DNA from: Vibrio hepatarius
GTDB taxonomy: Bacteria; Pseudomonadota; Gammaproteobacteria; Enterobacterales; Vibrionaceae
Assembly: GCF_018860525.1 (NCBI RefSeq)
Contig: NZ_JAHKPM010000011.1
Coordinates: 1 to 63,570 of the forward strand
Length of the DNA: 63,570 nucleotides
Reading direction: 5' to 3'
Shown: positions 1-8,316 of the stretch, piece by piece
Layout: each line of letters starts with the position of its first letter
Numbering within the stretch: the first letter of the stretch is position 1
Notes under the pieces: model-generated
The model's database searches: none
What the model was told of the DNA's origin: nothing
The model's input: only the letters and a program-made list of their open reading frames with translations
Position numbers and translations under genes: made by a program

Positions 1-255
1 TTTATTGGTGGCGTATATGGCGGAGCCAAAGGTGGAACCTTAGGAGTAGGGGCTGCTGTTGCTGCTGTTGAGGGTATAGCTCTGATTATAGGCGTTACGG
101 CTTCGGCCCCAATATTGGCGGTAGCCGCTGTTGGAGGTGTGATAATTGGTGGTGCCGCAGGGGGTATCGCTGGCTCTACAGCAGGTAAAAGTGTGAGCGA
201 TGGAGCCTATGTGGTTTACGAGGCGGTCGGCGATTTTATTGAGGATAACTTCTAA
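1..255 (+). CDS. C-terminal end of a glycine-rich hydrophobic protein, possible membrane-active effector (partial)
   Basis: The reading frame is open from base 1 and stops at 253-255, so only the last 84 residues are present. They are dominated by Gly, Ala, Val and Ile, with repeated GG/GxxxG spacing (GGVYGGAKGG near the left edge, GGVIIGGAAGGIAG later) and two hydrophobic stretches, then a short acidic tail ending EDNF. Such glycine-zipper segments occur in C-terminal domains of pore-forming or membrane-disrupting toxins, including some type VI secretion effectors, but also in unrelated membrane proteins. The stop overlaps the start of the next gene (TAATG), which implies translational coupling. 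The N-terminal delivery domain, if any, lies outside the window, so the effector call is inference. Confidence 0.5.
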   Translation, partial: FIGGVYGGAKGGTLGVGAAVAAVEGIALIIGVTASAPILAVAAVGGVIIGGAAGGIAGSTAGKSVSDGAYVVYEAVGDFIEDNF

Positions 256-650
256 TGGGGATTTCGACTTGGTGGGAATTTTGGTTTATTGGTATCCCTG
301 TAGTTGCTTTCGGATCGTTCGCTCTCATTTGGTCAGTACCAGGCGTAGTAATGGGGTCAATCGTATCTTTTGGTAGTTTGAAACATATTATTTTTATAGA
401 TAGAGAGTTAGCAAAAGATTTGAACAAATATTATGACCATAATGGTCATATGCGCCCTCAGTATCAGATGACGTGGGCTGTTGGCAGTCGCTGCTTTGAC
501 TACTGGATGATGTACCCGTTTATCCGTAAACGTTCAACGACACACTCTAAAAAATTTAGATTTTTTATGTGGGTTAATGCATTGGGCATGTGGAGTTGGG
601 TAGGTACAATCGTTTTTGTTGTATTTGCTAAGTTAGTTGGGATTATTTAG
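255..650 (+). CDS. Small membrane protein, candidate immunity partner of the upstream gene
   Basis: This 131-aa protein was not recognised as a named family. It starts with a long hydrophobic N-terminal region (about residues 10-45, probably two membrane segments), has a polar Tyr/Arg/His-rich middle, and ends in a hydrophobic helix (about 103-131). Its ATG overlaps the stop of the upstream glycine-rich gene, so the two are almost certainly co-transcribed and co-translated. A small integral membrane protein coupled downstream of a membrane-inserting toxin is the usual arrangement for an immunity protein. That role is inferred from context only. Confidence 0.6.
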   Translation: MGISTWWEFWFIGIPVVAFGSFALIWSVPGVVMGSIVSFGSLKHIIFIDRELAKDLNKYYDHNGHMRPQYQMTWAVGSRCFDYWMMYPFIRKRSTTHSKKFRFFMWVNALGMWSWVGTIVFVVFAKLVGII

Positions 651-721
651 TCGCTCGAAAATCATAGGACCAAGCCTAGTTTGTTTCTAGCAAAGTTTTC
701 AATATCTGTAGTAATCCATGA

Positions 722-798
722 TTTGCTAATTTAGCAAAGGCACTGAAATATTTCTGTCCAGAGCTGTTACAGTCGGCACTTTCCACCTTGAAAGTGCC
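722..798. other. Two hairpins between convergent genes
   Basis: TTTGCTAA at 722-729 pairs with TTAGCAAA at 731-738 around a single base. GGCACTTTC at 775-783 pairs with GAAAGTGCC at 790-798 around six bases. Both arms are perfect. Neither is followed by a clear T-run on either strand, so they are poor intrinsic terminators by sequence, although they sit where transcripts from 650 and 816 should end. Confidence 0.5.
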
Positions 799-815
799 CC
801 AGAGGGATCAATAGG

Positions 816-1187
816 TCAAGTCTTGCTCTTTTCACAACTCAAGTGAAAAGGCAGAACTAATAACGTAATGACAAGGCCATAAAATAGAGGTAATAGTGCA
901 ACGCTCAACCCTACAAATATTGCCTCTGAATCAGCACTCCCTAAAGTTTGGATCACGCCAATAACTACACCCAAAATACTACTAACAATAGCCGTAAATA
1001 AAGCGCAACTCAGTGCTGTGGCACGTGACTTTTGATAACCTACACCCGTAGCAAATAAAGTTGGTACCATAACAATAAGCAGACTGGTTAAATCGATAAA
1101 CTGAAGAGGATCCCCCAAAGACGCAACATCATTAACAACCAATATTGTAGCAACTAAAAAAGTGATGTTTATTAGCCATTTAACCAT
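816..1187 (-). CDS. Mini MotA/PomA-like membrane protein lacking the cytoplasmic domain
   Basis: This 123-aa protein has about four hydrophobic segments and almost no soluble part. Residues about 28-50 (FIDLTSLLIVMVPTL) resemble the conserved FVDxxSxLIVxGGT segment of MotA/PomA. Residues about 70-118 (ILGVVIGVIQTL, then VALLPLFYGLVIT) resemble the TM3-TM4 region of PomA (MIGTLVGLVAML, then VALLTTLYGAILS), as can be compared with pomA in this same window. The roughly 100-residue cytoplasmic loop that touches the flagellar rotor is absent, so it is unlikely to be a normal stator. It stands alone, between the left-edge pair and the heme cluster. MotA/TolQ/ExbB-like is the best family guess; the function is unknown. 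Confidence 0.6.
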   Translation of the reverse strand: MVKWLINITFLVATILVVNDVASLGDPLQFIDLTSLLIVMVPTLFATGVGYQKSRATALSCALFTAIVSSILGVVIGVIQTLGSADSEAIFVGLSVALLPLFYGLVITLLVLPFHLSCEKSKT

Positions 1188-1301
1188 GACTACGGAATCC
1201 TTTTAGTGTGTGTCCTAAATTAGTCATATGGGCTGTCTATTAAGCCTGTTACTCATAATCACATTGGAGAAATCACAGTTCTATTATCAATACATTTTAT
1301 C

Positions 1302-1336
1302 AATAGTAATTCAGGAACCAGAAGTCCTGAACTATT
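1302..1336 (-). other. Hairpin downstream of hutD
   Basis: TTCAGGA at 1310-1316 pairs with TCCTGAA at 1325-1331, and AATAG at 1302-1306 pairs with CTATT at 1332-1336 after a small bulge. It lies about 70 bases beyond the hutD stop on the minus strand and could end the heme-operon transcript. The T-run expected of an intrinsic terminator is missing. Confidence 0.4.
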
Positions 1337-1403
1337 AGGTTGTGATTGGTTATCATGAGGTGTGTTACAATTATTATCCACCGATACTGATGCATTCGAT
1401 GAG

Positions 1404-2213
1404 TTAACTGATCATAAGATAGCCTTCACTTGGATGGCGAATAATTGAGCTTTTATAACCGTATGCGTGCTGGATATTGTCTTCAGTGAGCACTTTGTCT
1501 TGTGGGCCATCGGCGATGATCTCACCCTGATGCATTAGTATTAATCGGTCGCAATAACGAGCAGCTAGGTTTAAGTCGTGTAGGACACTAATAACAGTAC
1601 CCAATTTGGCGGCTATCTCCTTAACGCCTTGTAGTAGGTGATGTTGATGATAAACATCCAGTGCTGCAATAGGTTCATCAAGGAATAACAACTTATTTTT
1701 ATATTGTTGTGTACTTTCTTGGAGTGAGGAAATTTGGCATAGCGCTTTGGCAAATAGCACTCGCTGCTGCTGACCGCCTGAGAGAGTGAGGAAGTTGCGC
1801 TGTGCTAAATCCAAAACATCACTTCGCTGCATTATATGCCTAATCATTTCAGATTTTTGTATTAGATTTAAGGATGAATTGAGTAATCCAAGGCGTACGA
1901 CTTCAACTACCGTAAATGAGAACATCAGTTGGGTACTTTGTGGCAGCACGGCGAGATGTGTGGCGAGTACATGCGGGGACCAGCTTTTGCGCTCTTTTCC
2001 CATGATATGGATATCCCCTTGATACTCAACGTCTCCAGATAGGCTTTTGAGTAAAGTGCTTTTTCCGGCTCCATTGGCACCTAAAATGCCAGTATGCGTG
2101 CCTTCATCTATTGATAAATAAGCTACATTAAGAGCTGGTTTTGTGGCTAATTGGTTGTTATTGGTGCGCAATACTTTTCTATAATTGGCGGTTAAATTGC
2201 GACATGATAGCAT
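1404..2213 (-). CDS. hutD: Heme ABC transporter ATP-binding protein HutD/HmuV
   Basis: This is the ATPase of the inner-membrane heme importer, driving heme from the periplasm into the cytoplasm. Walker A GANGAGKST is at residues 45-53, the ABC signature LSGGQQQR at 144-151 and Walker B LLFLDE at 175-180, followed by the D-loop and the switch histidine in VLHDLN. The length of 269 aa is normal for HmuV. It is the last gene of the tonB-exbB-exbD-hutB-hutC-hutD run, three bases after the hutC stop. V. anguillarum calls the equivalent gene huvD. Confidence 0.92.
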   Translation of the reverse strand: MLSCRNLTANYRKVLRTNNNQLATKPALNVAYLSIDEGTHTGILGANGAGKSTLLKSLSGDVEYQGDIHIMGKERKSWSPHVLATHLAVLPQSTQLMFSFTVVEVVRLGLLNSSLNLIQKSEMIRHIMQRSDVLDLAQRNFLTLSGGQQQRVLFAKALCQISSLQESTQQYKNKLLFLDEPIAALDVYHQHHLLQGVKEIAAKLGTVISVLHDLNLAARYCDRLILMHQGEIIADGPQDKVLTEDNIQHAYGYKSSIIRHPSEGYLMIS

Positions 2214-2215
2214 GG

Positions 2216-3316
2216 TTATCCTCCAAATCTTTGGCGTTGTTGCATCAGTAAAAAGATAAAAAATGGTGCGCCAATGGCCGCTGTCACAATACCAACTGGT
2301 AACTGGGCTGGTGTGATGAGAGTACGTGAGATGATATCGGAAAATAGAAGCAAAATTGCACCAAGTAAGGCGCTAAGCGGTAGAAGGTGACAGTGGCTAG
2401 GTCCGAGCACTAAACGAATTAAATGCGGCACAACCAAACCTACGAAACCGATAATACCAGATACCGATACTGCTATACTGACTCCAAAAGCGGTGAAAGC
2501 GATCAACTCTAATTTTAGTCTGTTAACATTGATGCCAAGGTGACCAGCCTCTGCTTCGCCTAGTAGTAAGGCGTTTAAGGCATTCGCTTGACGTTGGAAA
2601 TAGACCACTAAGCCAATTAAGCTCGCCCAACATAAGCTGATTTGTGGCCATGTAGCACCCTCTAATGAACCCATTTGCCAAAAACTCAATGCGCGAAGTT
2701 GTTGGTCATCAGCAATATAGGAGAGTAAGCCAATTATTGCTCCAGCAATTGAAGACACTGCAATCCCGCCCAGTAGCATTAGATTAACGGACGTCCGTCC
2801 TGAAATTGTTCCTAGCTTATAGACCAGTATCGTTGCTGCCAGTGCGCCCCAAAATGCCATCATAGGAGTTAACCACAAAGATACGGTAGAAGGAGGCAGC
2901 CAACTCAAATAATGTTTGAGTACGCCGATAGCCACAATCGATAAGGCCGCTCCTACCGATGCACCACTTGAGACTCCCAATATGCTTGGATCGGCTAATG
3001 GGTTGCGAAATAGTCCCTGCATAACAGCGCCACAAATGGCTAATATGCTGCCAACGGCAATACACAATAAGGTTCTAGGCAGGCGAATTTGACCGATGAC
3101 TACATTTAGGTAGCTGCTTGTTTCTGCCAAGCTTATATGTTGCCAGCCAAAGAGGTTTAATAATGAGATAAATACTTGGTTGAGCGAGATAGAAATTGGC
3201 CCTAGTGCAATCGAAGCAATGGCTGTTACGATCAATACTAGGCTCGCTATTGTGGCGTACTGTTTTAGCGGTACGCAGGTATCGAGTGGACGATTTTGAT
3301 AGCTAGGCTGTTCCAC
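2216..3316 (-). CDS. hutC: Heme ABC transporter permease HutC/HmuU
   Basis: This FecCD-family permease forms the membrane channel of the heme importer and works with HutB and HutD. The 366-aa sequence shows about ten hydrophobic helices and family features: GPISISLNQVF near residue 40, RLPRTL near 79, the segment GAVMQGLFRNPLADPSILG near 100, and the coupling-helix region EAGHLGINV near 260. It starts at a GTG whose last base is shared with the hutB stop codon. The N-terminal tail before the first helix is slightly long but typical. Confidence 0.92.
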   Translation of the reverse strand: MEQPSYQNRPLDTCVPLKQYATIASLVLIVTAIASIALGPISISLNQVFISLLNLFGWQHISLAETSSYLNVVIGQIRLPRTLLCIAVGSILAICGAVMQGLFRNPLADPSILGVSSGASVGAALSIVAIGVLKHYLSWLPPSTVSLWLTPMMAFWGALAATILVYKLGTISGRTSVNLMLLGGIAVSSIAGAIIGLLSYIADDQQLRALSFWQMGSLEGATWPQISLCWASLIGLVVYFQRQANALNALLLGEAEAGHLGINVNRLKLELIAFTAFGVSIAVSVSGIIGFVGLVVPHLIRLVLGPSHCHLLPLSALLGAILLLFSDIISRTLITPAQLPVGIVTAAIGAPFFIFLLMQQRQRFGG

Positions 3317-4209
3317 TACATTACCTTTTTACTGCTATTAGGTGGGGAGATAATAGAAGCTAATCGCTGTGCTTCATTTAGCGTAATCAAGCTGAACCCG
3401 CCAATAAGTGCGTGCTGATCTACACCATAAATTTGACCATTTTCCCCAGCAGGTGTAGCGGCTAAAATAGGGTAGTGTTTAATCAGGCCAGAAGTTCCGC
3501 CTAAGTTGTTAAGAATACGCTGGGGCACCAACAAAGTTTGCGGCTTCATCTCCAATAAGGATTCTTGTGAAATTGGCTTATAACCGTTAACCGTTTGTGC
3601 TGCTGTGTTTTCTCCTCCGGCTAATTCGATCATACGATTAGCCACAGTACCTTTGCCAGCTACTTGTGGACTACCGCTACCTAAGATAAGTAAAAATATC
3701 GTTGAATCTATGTGCTTCTGAGTCTTTTGTCGCTGAGTTAAGGTGCTAACTTTGTTGTCAATTTCCTTAATGAGTAAATCAGCACGTTTGGGGGTGCCAA
3801 GAAGTGTGGCGATTTTACGAATGTTATCTTGTAAGGCCGACAACGTTGGGGCAGAAGATAGCGTGATCAAAGGAATTTTTGCTTGTTGTAAAAGTTGAAG
3901 CACCTCTGGTGGTCCCATTTCATCACTACCGACAACGACGCTAGGTTTCACAGATAAAATGCCCTCTGCTGATAGTTGCCTCTGATAACCGAGCATTTTA
4001 ACGTGGGCCGATGGCGGCACGTTACTGGTGCTATCGACGGCAACCAATTGGGATGTTCCGCCGAGCGTAACAACGAGATCGGTGACGGCAGAGCCAATAC
4101 TCACTATTCGATCTGAAGAAGGGGTAACTTTTGTATACGCAAAAGCAGGAAGAGTAAACCAATAGCCAGTGAGTAATACCAGCCAAAACTTAAGGTGTTT
4201 GTTATTCAT
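3316..4209 (-). CDS. hutB: Periplasmic heme-binding protein HutB/HmuT
   Basis: This is the soluble receptor that carries heme from TonB-dependent uptake to the HutCD permease. The product is a class III (BtuF/HmuT-like) binding protein: a signal peptide (MNNKHLKFWLVLL, ending near AFA) is followed by the opening RIVSIGSAVTDLVVTLGG. I placed the start at 4209 rather than the longer frame at 4269, because the mature signal peptide begins there, a GGAG lies about ten bases upstream, and the short overlap with the exbD stop is typical of coupling. This gives 297 aa. Confidence 0.9.
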   Translation of the reverse strand: MNNKHLKFWLVLLTGYWFTLPAFAYTKVTPSSDRIVSIGSAVTDLVVTLGGTSQLVAVDSTSNVPPSAHVKMLGYQRQLSAEGILSVKPSVVVGSDEMGPPEVLQLLQQAKIPLITLSSAPTLSALQDNIRKIATLLGTPKRADLLIKEIDNKVSTLTQRQKTQKHIDSTIFLLILGSGSPQVAGKGTVANRMIELAGGENTAAQTVNGYKPISQESLLEMKPQTLLVPQRILNNLGGTSGLIKHYPILAATPAGENGQIYGVDQHALIGGFSLITLNEAQRLASIISPPNSSKKVM

Positions 4210-4633
4210 GATGTTCGGACTCCAAAACAATTTTACTGTGTTGAATATGATGGGTTTGAAGAAAGGCAATCAGCTTAAAAAAACGCTGTAATGTTGCTTT
4301 TCTATCGCCTGAAATTATCAGTGGTTTATTTGGGTTCTTACTAACCTCTTGGAGCAATATCGGTTCTAGTTCTTGCCAAGAATCAAAGGTTTGCTCGTTC
4401 AACTTCCAGTGTGGAAATTGGGGGCTTAAGCTGAGAGAAATAGAATTTCGTCCATCCGCGGGCTGCAATATATATTCTTGATTTACTTTTGGAACTTGCA
4501 CTTTTAACGTTTGTAATGGTGAATTTGCAGTGAGTAATAAAAACACCAAAACAATAAATATCACATCCAATAAAGGCATTAAATCAGGCAATAAATTATC
4601 GCTTTCGTTGGTGTGGGATGAGTATTTAATCAC
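4202..4633 (-). CDS. exbD: ExbD, TonB energy-transduction subunit
   Basis: ExbD is a single-pass inner-membrane protein that with ExbB uses the proton motive force to energise TonB. The essential membrane segment LLPDLMPLLDVIFIVLVFLL carries the conserved Asp, followed by a periplasmic domain. I chose the GTG at 4633 (143 aa), overlapping the exbB stop by eight bases, because the longer frame to 4732 lies entirely inside exbB and exceeds normal ExbD length. The order tonB-exbB-exbD followed by hutBCD matches the TonB1 systems of vibrios. Confidence 0.88.
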   Translation of the reverse strand: MIKYSSHTNESDNLLPDLMPLLDVIFIVLVFLLLTANSPLQTLKVQVPKVNQEYILQPADGRNSISLSLSPQFPHWKLNEQTFDSWQELEPILLQEVSKNPNKPLIISGDRKATLQRFFKLIAFLQTHHIQHSKIVLESEHHE

Positions 4634-5378
4634 GTCGAACACCTGCTGATGCTGAGTAGGCGAGTTCAATAGGAGTGCGTTGTTCAGAATTACTTTCGCT
4701 GTCAGATATTGTTGAATTGACAACACCATCAATGACTAGGTTGATCTGATTAGCTAGCATAATGATGAAAGCGATTTTGTGATTGCTCCACATTTTTAAG
4801 GTATGGAAACCAACTAGGGCAGGTATTGCTATAAATAGACCCACTATGGTAGTCATCAATGCCATGCCAAGTCCTTGCGCCAGCATAGAAGGATTAATGG
4901 CTTGGTTGGTAGATGCAATCTTGCTGAACATTTCCATTAGACCCAATACTGTTCCCAGTAGGCCCAAGAGAGGGGTTACAACCGAAATTAAGGCGAGGAT
5001 ATTAAGGCCTGTGCCTAAACGACGTTCATGCTTGTCAATCCAAATGGTGGCCAGATCTTCGCGTTGTTCCCGTGGAATATTGCGGTGACTGTGAAGTAGC
5101 GCTGCAAGTTGTCGACTAAGGCTTTTCTTCGTACCCCATATGGATAATTCATTCGCTGTTTGGTTTTTATTTTTAAATTGTCGTAGGCCTTGGGAAATTC
5201 GTTGGTTTGAAATGTATGTGCGAGTACAAATCAAATGAAATAAACGATCCATTAATAGCGCTAACGCTAGAATCGAACAGATAAGCAATGGCCATTTCAT
5301 TGGGCCAAGCTGAGCTATCGCATCGCTAACAGATCGCATTATGGCGGACTGTTCAATAGTATTTAATATTATCAACAT
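4626..5378 (-). CDS. exbB: ExbB, TonB energy-transduction subunit
   Basis: This MotA/TolQ/ExbB-family protein forms the proton channel scaffold with ExbD. At 250 aa it has a first membrane helix near residues 28-48, a cytoplasmic domain (the KHERRLGTGLNILALISVVTPLLGLLGT region begins near 125), and the conserved third and fourth helices (GMALMTTIVGLFIAIPALVG near 170-190). The start at 5378 has AGGA nine bases upstream. It lies five bases after the tonB stop in the same transcript. Confidence 0.92.
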   Translation of the reverse strand: MLIILNTIEQSAIMRSVSDAIAQLGPMKWPLLICSILALALLMDRLFHLICTRTYISNQRISQGLRQFKNKNQTANELSIWGTKKSLSRQLAALLHSHRNIPREQREDLATIWIDKHERRLGTGLNILALISVVTPLLGLLGTVLGLMEMFSKIASTNQAINPSMLAQGLGMALMTTIVGLFIAIPALVGFHTLKMWSNHKIAFIIMLANQINLVIDGVVNSTISDSESNSEQRTPIELAYSASAGVRRD

Positions 5379-5382
5379 AAAG

Positions 5383-6141
5383 CTAATTTCCTAAAGAGAA
5401 CCGAATTGGAATGGTTACCTGAGAAGCCACAGGGCGGTCATTTTTTTTATAAGCCACAAATTGCCATTTATCTACTGCCGCTAACGCAGCACGGTCAAGG
5501 CTGTGATAGCCGGAAGAATGAATAATGGAAATACGAGTTTTGTTCCCTTTATCATCAAGTTCAATCGACACAATTACTTCTCCTTCTCGGCCAAAACGCT
5601 TAGCAGAATCAGGGTAAATAGGAGCTACGGGGCGGGATTTAAACTTAGGGGCTGTATTTACTACAGGGTTACTTTTAGTACCTAGCTGGCCACTTTGAGT
5701 TGTAGATAGAGTATTTTTTTTGGTTGGTTTTTCGATGATTTTAGATGAAGAAGGCTTAATTTCTTTCTCTTTTGATAGGGCAGTTTTCTTAACTGAATCA
5801 GGTTTATTAATCTGATGCTGAGCTGTTTGCAGTGCTTTGGGAGCTAATGCCTGACCTCGCTTAGGTACGATATCTCGGCCTTGTCTCCTTACTTCGGGGC
5901 GAGCGGGTTTAGTAGGCTTTGTGACGTGTGTAGAGTCTGGCTTTGGATGAATGACACTTTGTGGTGTGGCAGAAGGCGTGACTTGCACTGAAGAAAAATT
6001 GGATAACGTTAGTTCTAATGGAATACCAACTTTTCCCCCATGAACAAAATGTGCTTGTTGTTCAGGTAGAACAAGTAAGTGTGCTGACAACGATGCAAAC
6101 AGCATAATTACCAAACTTCTTTTATTAATAACATTACTCAT
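5383..6141 (-). CDS. tonB: TonB energy transducer
   Basis: TonB spans the periplasm and drives outer-membrane receptors, here most likely the heme receptor encoded divergently. It has an N-terminal membrane anchor (about residues 6-25), a Pro/Lys/Ser-rich linker, and a C-terminal TonB domain with APIYPDSAKRFGREG and a final beta strand near RFSLGN. I chose the start at 6141 (252 aa). The longer frame to 6177 would begin only a few bases after the likely transcription start and runs through the Fur-box-like site. It is the first gene of the tonB-exbB-exbD-hutBCD operon. Confidence 0.88.
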   Translation of the reverse strand: MSNVINKRSLVIMLFASLSAHLLVLPEQQAHFVHGGKVGIPLELTLSNFSSVQVTPSATPQSVIHPKPDSTHVTKPTKPARPEVRRQGRDIVPKRGQALAPKALQTAQHQINKPDSVKKTALSKEKEIKPSSSKIIEKPTKKNTLSTTQSGQLGTKSNPVVNTAPKFKSRPVAPIYPDSAKRFGREGEVIVSIELDDKGNKTRISIIHSSGYHSLDRAALAAVDKWQFVAYKKNDRPVASQVTIPIRFSLGN

Positions 6142-6150
6142 AACACGAAT

Positions 6151-6169
6151 AAAAATAATTATCATTTGC
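6151..6169. promoter_or_regulatory. Fur-box-like operator between tonB and the heme receptor
   Basis: The 19 bases match the classical Fur box (in the orientation GATAATGATTATCATTATC) at 14 positions by hand alignment, including an unbroken run ATTATCATT. The site lies between the divergent tonB operon and receptor gene and just downstream of a probable tonB promoter, where bound Fur would block transcription. Iron repression of such clusters is well established in vibrios; occupancy here is inference. Confidence 0.75.
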
Positions 6170-6190
6170 ATTAGCATTTATGGTGTTGAT

Positions 6191-6218
6191 ATTATACACC
6201 GCCCCATTGGTAATGCAA
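6191..6218 (-). promoter_or_regulatory. Probable sigma-70 promoter of the tonB operon
   Basis: On the minus strand a perfect TATAAT lies at 6196-6191, with TTGCAT at 6218-6213 sixteen bases upstream as a weak -35. Transcription would start near 6184, leaving an untranslated leader that contains the Fur-box-like site. This supports the tonB start at 6141. Confidence 0.55.
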
Positions 6219-6260
6219 TGGATCAACTTGAATCTATGATTGTTAAAATAAGGTCTTTTC

Positions 6261-8279
6261 ATGAACCGAAGGAAAATAACTCAGGTATCAGCCCTCGTAC
6301 TGCTTTCATCTACTGAACTGACACAATTTAGTTATGCAACGACTAATTCGCCTTCTATGCAGCCAAATAATACTGTTGTTTTTGATGTTATTGAGGTGTC
6401 AGCTACACGCGAAGATGCTACAGATAGCGAGCACCTGTACCCAGTAGATAAAATAAATCAAAAGCAGCTTGAACAAATTCAGCCTCAATCTGTGGCTGAA
6501 GCATTGAAGTATCAGCCGAACTTGAGCTTTTATGGCGGACCCAGATCTTCTTCTCAGGAACCAGTAATTCGAGGCCTCTCCGATAACCGAGTTCTACAAG
6601 TGGTTGATGGCGCACGCCAAACTTATAACTCTGGTCATACGGGAACGTATTTGATTGACCCTACTTTACTGAACTCGATAGAAGTACTTAAAGGTCCGGG
6701 AAGTGCAATTTGGGGAAGTGGTGCAGTTGGTGGTGTGGTTGCAATTACGACTAAGTCACCCGAAGAATTGTTGGAAAAAGGCCAAGATCTAGGTGGTTAC
6801 ATAGAACAAAGTTATCAGTCGGTAAATCAACGTTGGTTAACTAATGGTGCTGCTTATGGTAAGCAAGATAGCTATGATTGGTTATTCAATGGTTATTACA
6901 GTGACTCTGATGATGTAAAAGATGGTAATGGTACAGAGCTACAAAACTCGTCAGATGAAAATAAAGGTTTCTTAGCCAAAACAGGAATCCAGCTTACGCC
7001 TTCTCAGCGTATTGAACTATCAACTCGATATGCTCGTGTCGATCAGGATACACCCATTGATCCCAGTTCTGCGGAAAACGCAAATAGTAACTATATAGTA
7101 GGTATGAAAACCGATGCATTCAATGCGATAGTTAACTATAAGCTGGATCCCAAAGATAATAATCTTATCAATACACAGGGTACGCTTTACTATAACGATG
7201 TAAAAGTGGATAGTTCACGCACTACGACAACCCAAAACGACACAACTCATAATCATACTTTAGGCTTAAGTGTTATTAATCACTCTACATTTGAAAATCT
7301 AGATATCTCTGTTGGCACAGATGGTTATCAAGAGGACTCTAATGGTACTCTTGATACAACATCTTCATCATTTCGACCAATCATTCCCGATGCCACGACT
7401 CGAACGCTAGGGGTATTTTCTCGTATGCGCTGGAACTTTGCGCAGGACTGGACGCTGCAACCAGCGCTTCGCTATGATTACTGGCGTACACAAGCTGATT
7501 ATACCGATAGTAGTCAGCAAGCCGCTTCTGCTCGCCGCAGTGATTCAGCATTGTCACCGAGTGCTGCACTCAGTTGGCAGACGACCCGCTGGCTTCAGTT
7601 GACGGCTCGTTACGATCAAGCATTTCGGGCACCAACAGCGGGGGAGTTGTACACGGGGGGATATCATTTTCCTGGCAATGAATTTGTGCCTAACCCAAAT
7701 CTAGAGCCAGAAAAATCCAAGAATAAAGAGATTGATGCCAATATGGCATTTGGTGATTTGCTTGGTGATGACGAACTAACGATAAAAGCTTCTGTATTCC
7801 GTAACGATGTCGATGATTTCATCAACAGCATCGTTGATTTTAGCGGTGGTTCCACGACTCAACAAAATGTAGGTAACGCTAAACTTACAGGATATTCAGT
7901 AGATGTTGACTACAAAATCTATGATACCAGCGTTGGCCTAAACTATGGGCAGGTAAAGGCTAAGAGCAATGATGGTAGTGCTATCGGCTTGATACCAGCG
8001 GATAAATGGGTTGCTCATATCGATCAAGGTTTTATGGATAATACAATCAATGTGGGAGCAAAAGTGATTTATACTGCATCGACGACAGAAGGTAGTACGC
8101 ATTACAGCGACTACACTATTACCGATATTTATTCTTCTTGGAATCATGCGTTTGGAGCCAAACCGTTGACTTTAAGGTTTGGTGTCGACAACCTTACTAA
8201 CCAATATTATGTTCCAGCTCCACAGACATTAGCCCAGCCAGGACGTAACTTTAAGCTCAGTGCACGTTACACCTTTTAA
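6261..8279 (+). CDS. TonB-dependent heme/hemoglobin receptor (HuvA/HutR type)
   Basis: This 672-aa outer-membrane receptor moves heme into the periplasm with TonB energy. After a signal peptide (about 1-26) comes a TonB-box-like DVIEVSAT (43-50), a plug domain (about 60-170, with IRGLSDNRVLQVVDG and GPGSAIWGSGAVGGVV), and a beta barrel ending in RYTF with a C-terminal aromatic. The heme-receptor signatures FRAP (455-458) and NPNL (478-481) flank His469, the position expected for a heme ligand. It is divergent from the tonB operon across a Fur-box-like site and followed by a HugZ-family gene, as in the V. anguillarum huv cluster. The exact ligand (heme or hemoglobin) cannot be told. Confidence 0.88.
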   Translation: MNRRKITQVSALVLLSSTELTQFSYATTNSPSMQPNNTVVFDVIEVSATREDATDSEHLYPVDKINQKQLEQIQPQSVAEALKYQPNLSFYGGPRSSSQEPVIRGLSDNRVLQVVDGARQTYNSGHTGTYLIDPTLLNSIEVLKGPGSAIWGSGAVGGVVAITTKSPEELLEKGQDLGGYIEQSYQSVNQRWLTNGAAYGKQDSYDWLFNGYYSDSDDVKDGNGTELQNSSDENKGFLAKTGIQLTPSQRIELSTRYARVDQDTPIDPSSAENANSNYIVGMKTDAFNAIVNYKLDPKDNNLINTQGTLYYNDVKVDSSRTTTTQNDTTHNHTLGLSVINHSTFENLDISVGTDGYQEDSNGTLDTTSSSFRPIIPDATTRTLGVFSRMRWNFAQDWTLQPALRYDYWRTQADYTDSSQQAASARRSDSALSPSAALSWQTTRWLQLTARYDQAFRAPTAGELYTGGYHFPGNEFVPNPNLEPEKSKNKEIDANMAFGDLLGDDELTIKASVFRNDVDDFINSIVDFSGGSTTQQNVGNAKLTGYSVDVDYKIYDTSVGLNYGQVKAKSNDGSAIGLIPADKWVAHIDQGFMDNTINVGAKVIYTASTTEGSTHYSDYTITDIYSSWNHAFGAKPLTLRFGVDNLTNQYYVPAPQTLAQPGRNFKLSARYTF

Positions 8280-8316
8280 ACCGTGTCAGGTTAGATGATC
8301 ATTTAAGGGAACCATT

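Noticed and set aside
722..798. Superintegron attC (VCR-like) site, suggested by two hairpins beside small accessory genes
   Set aside because: The hairpins lack the conserved attC core and complementary ends, and the neighbouring genes are not arranged as single-gene cassettes.
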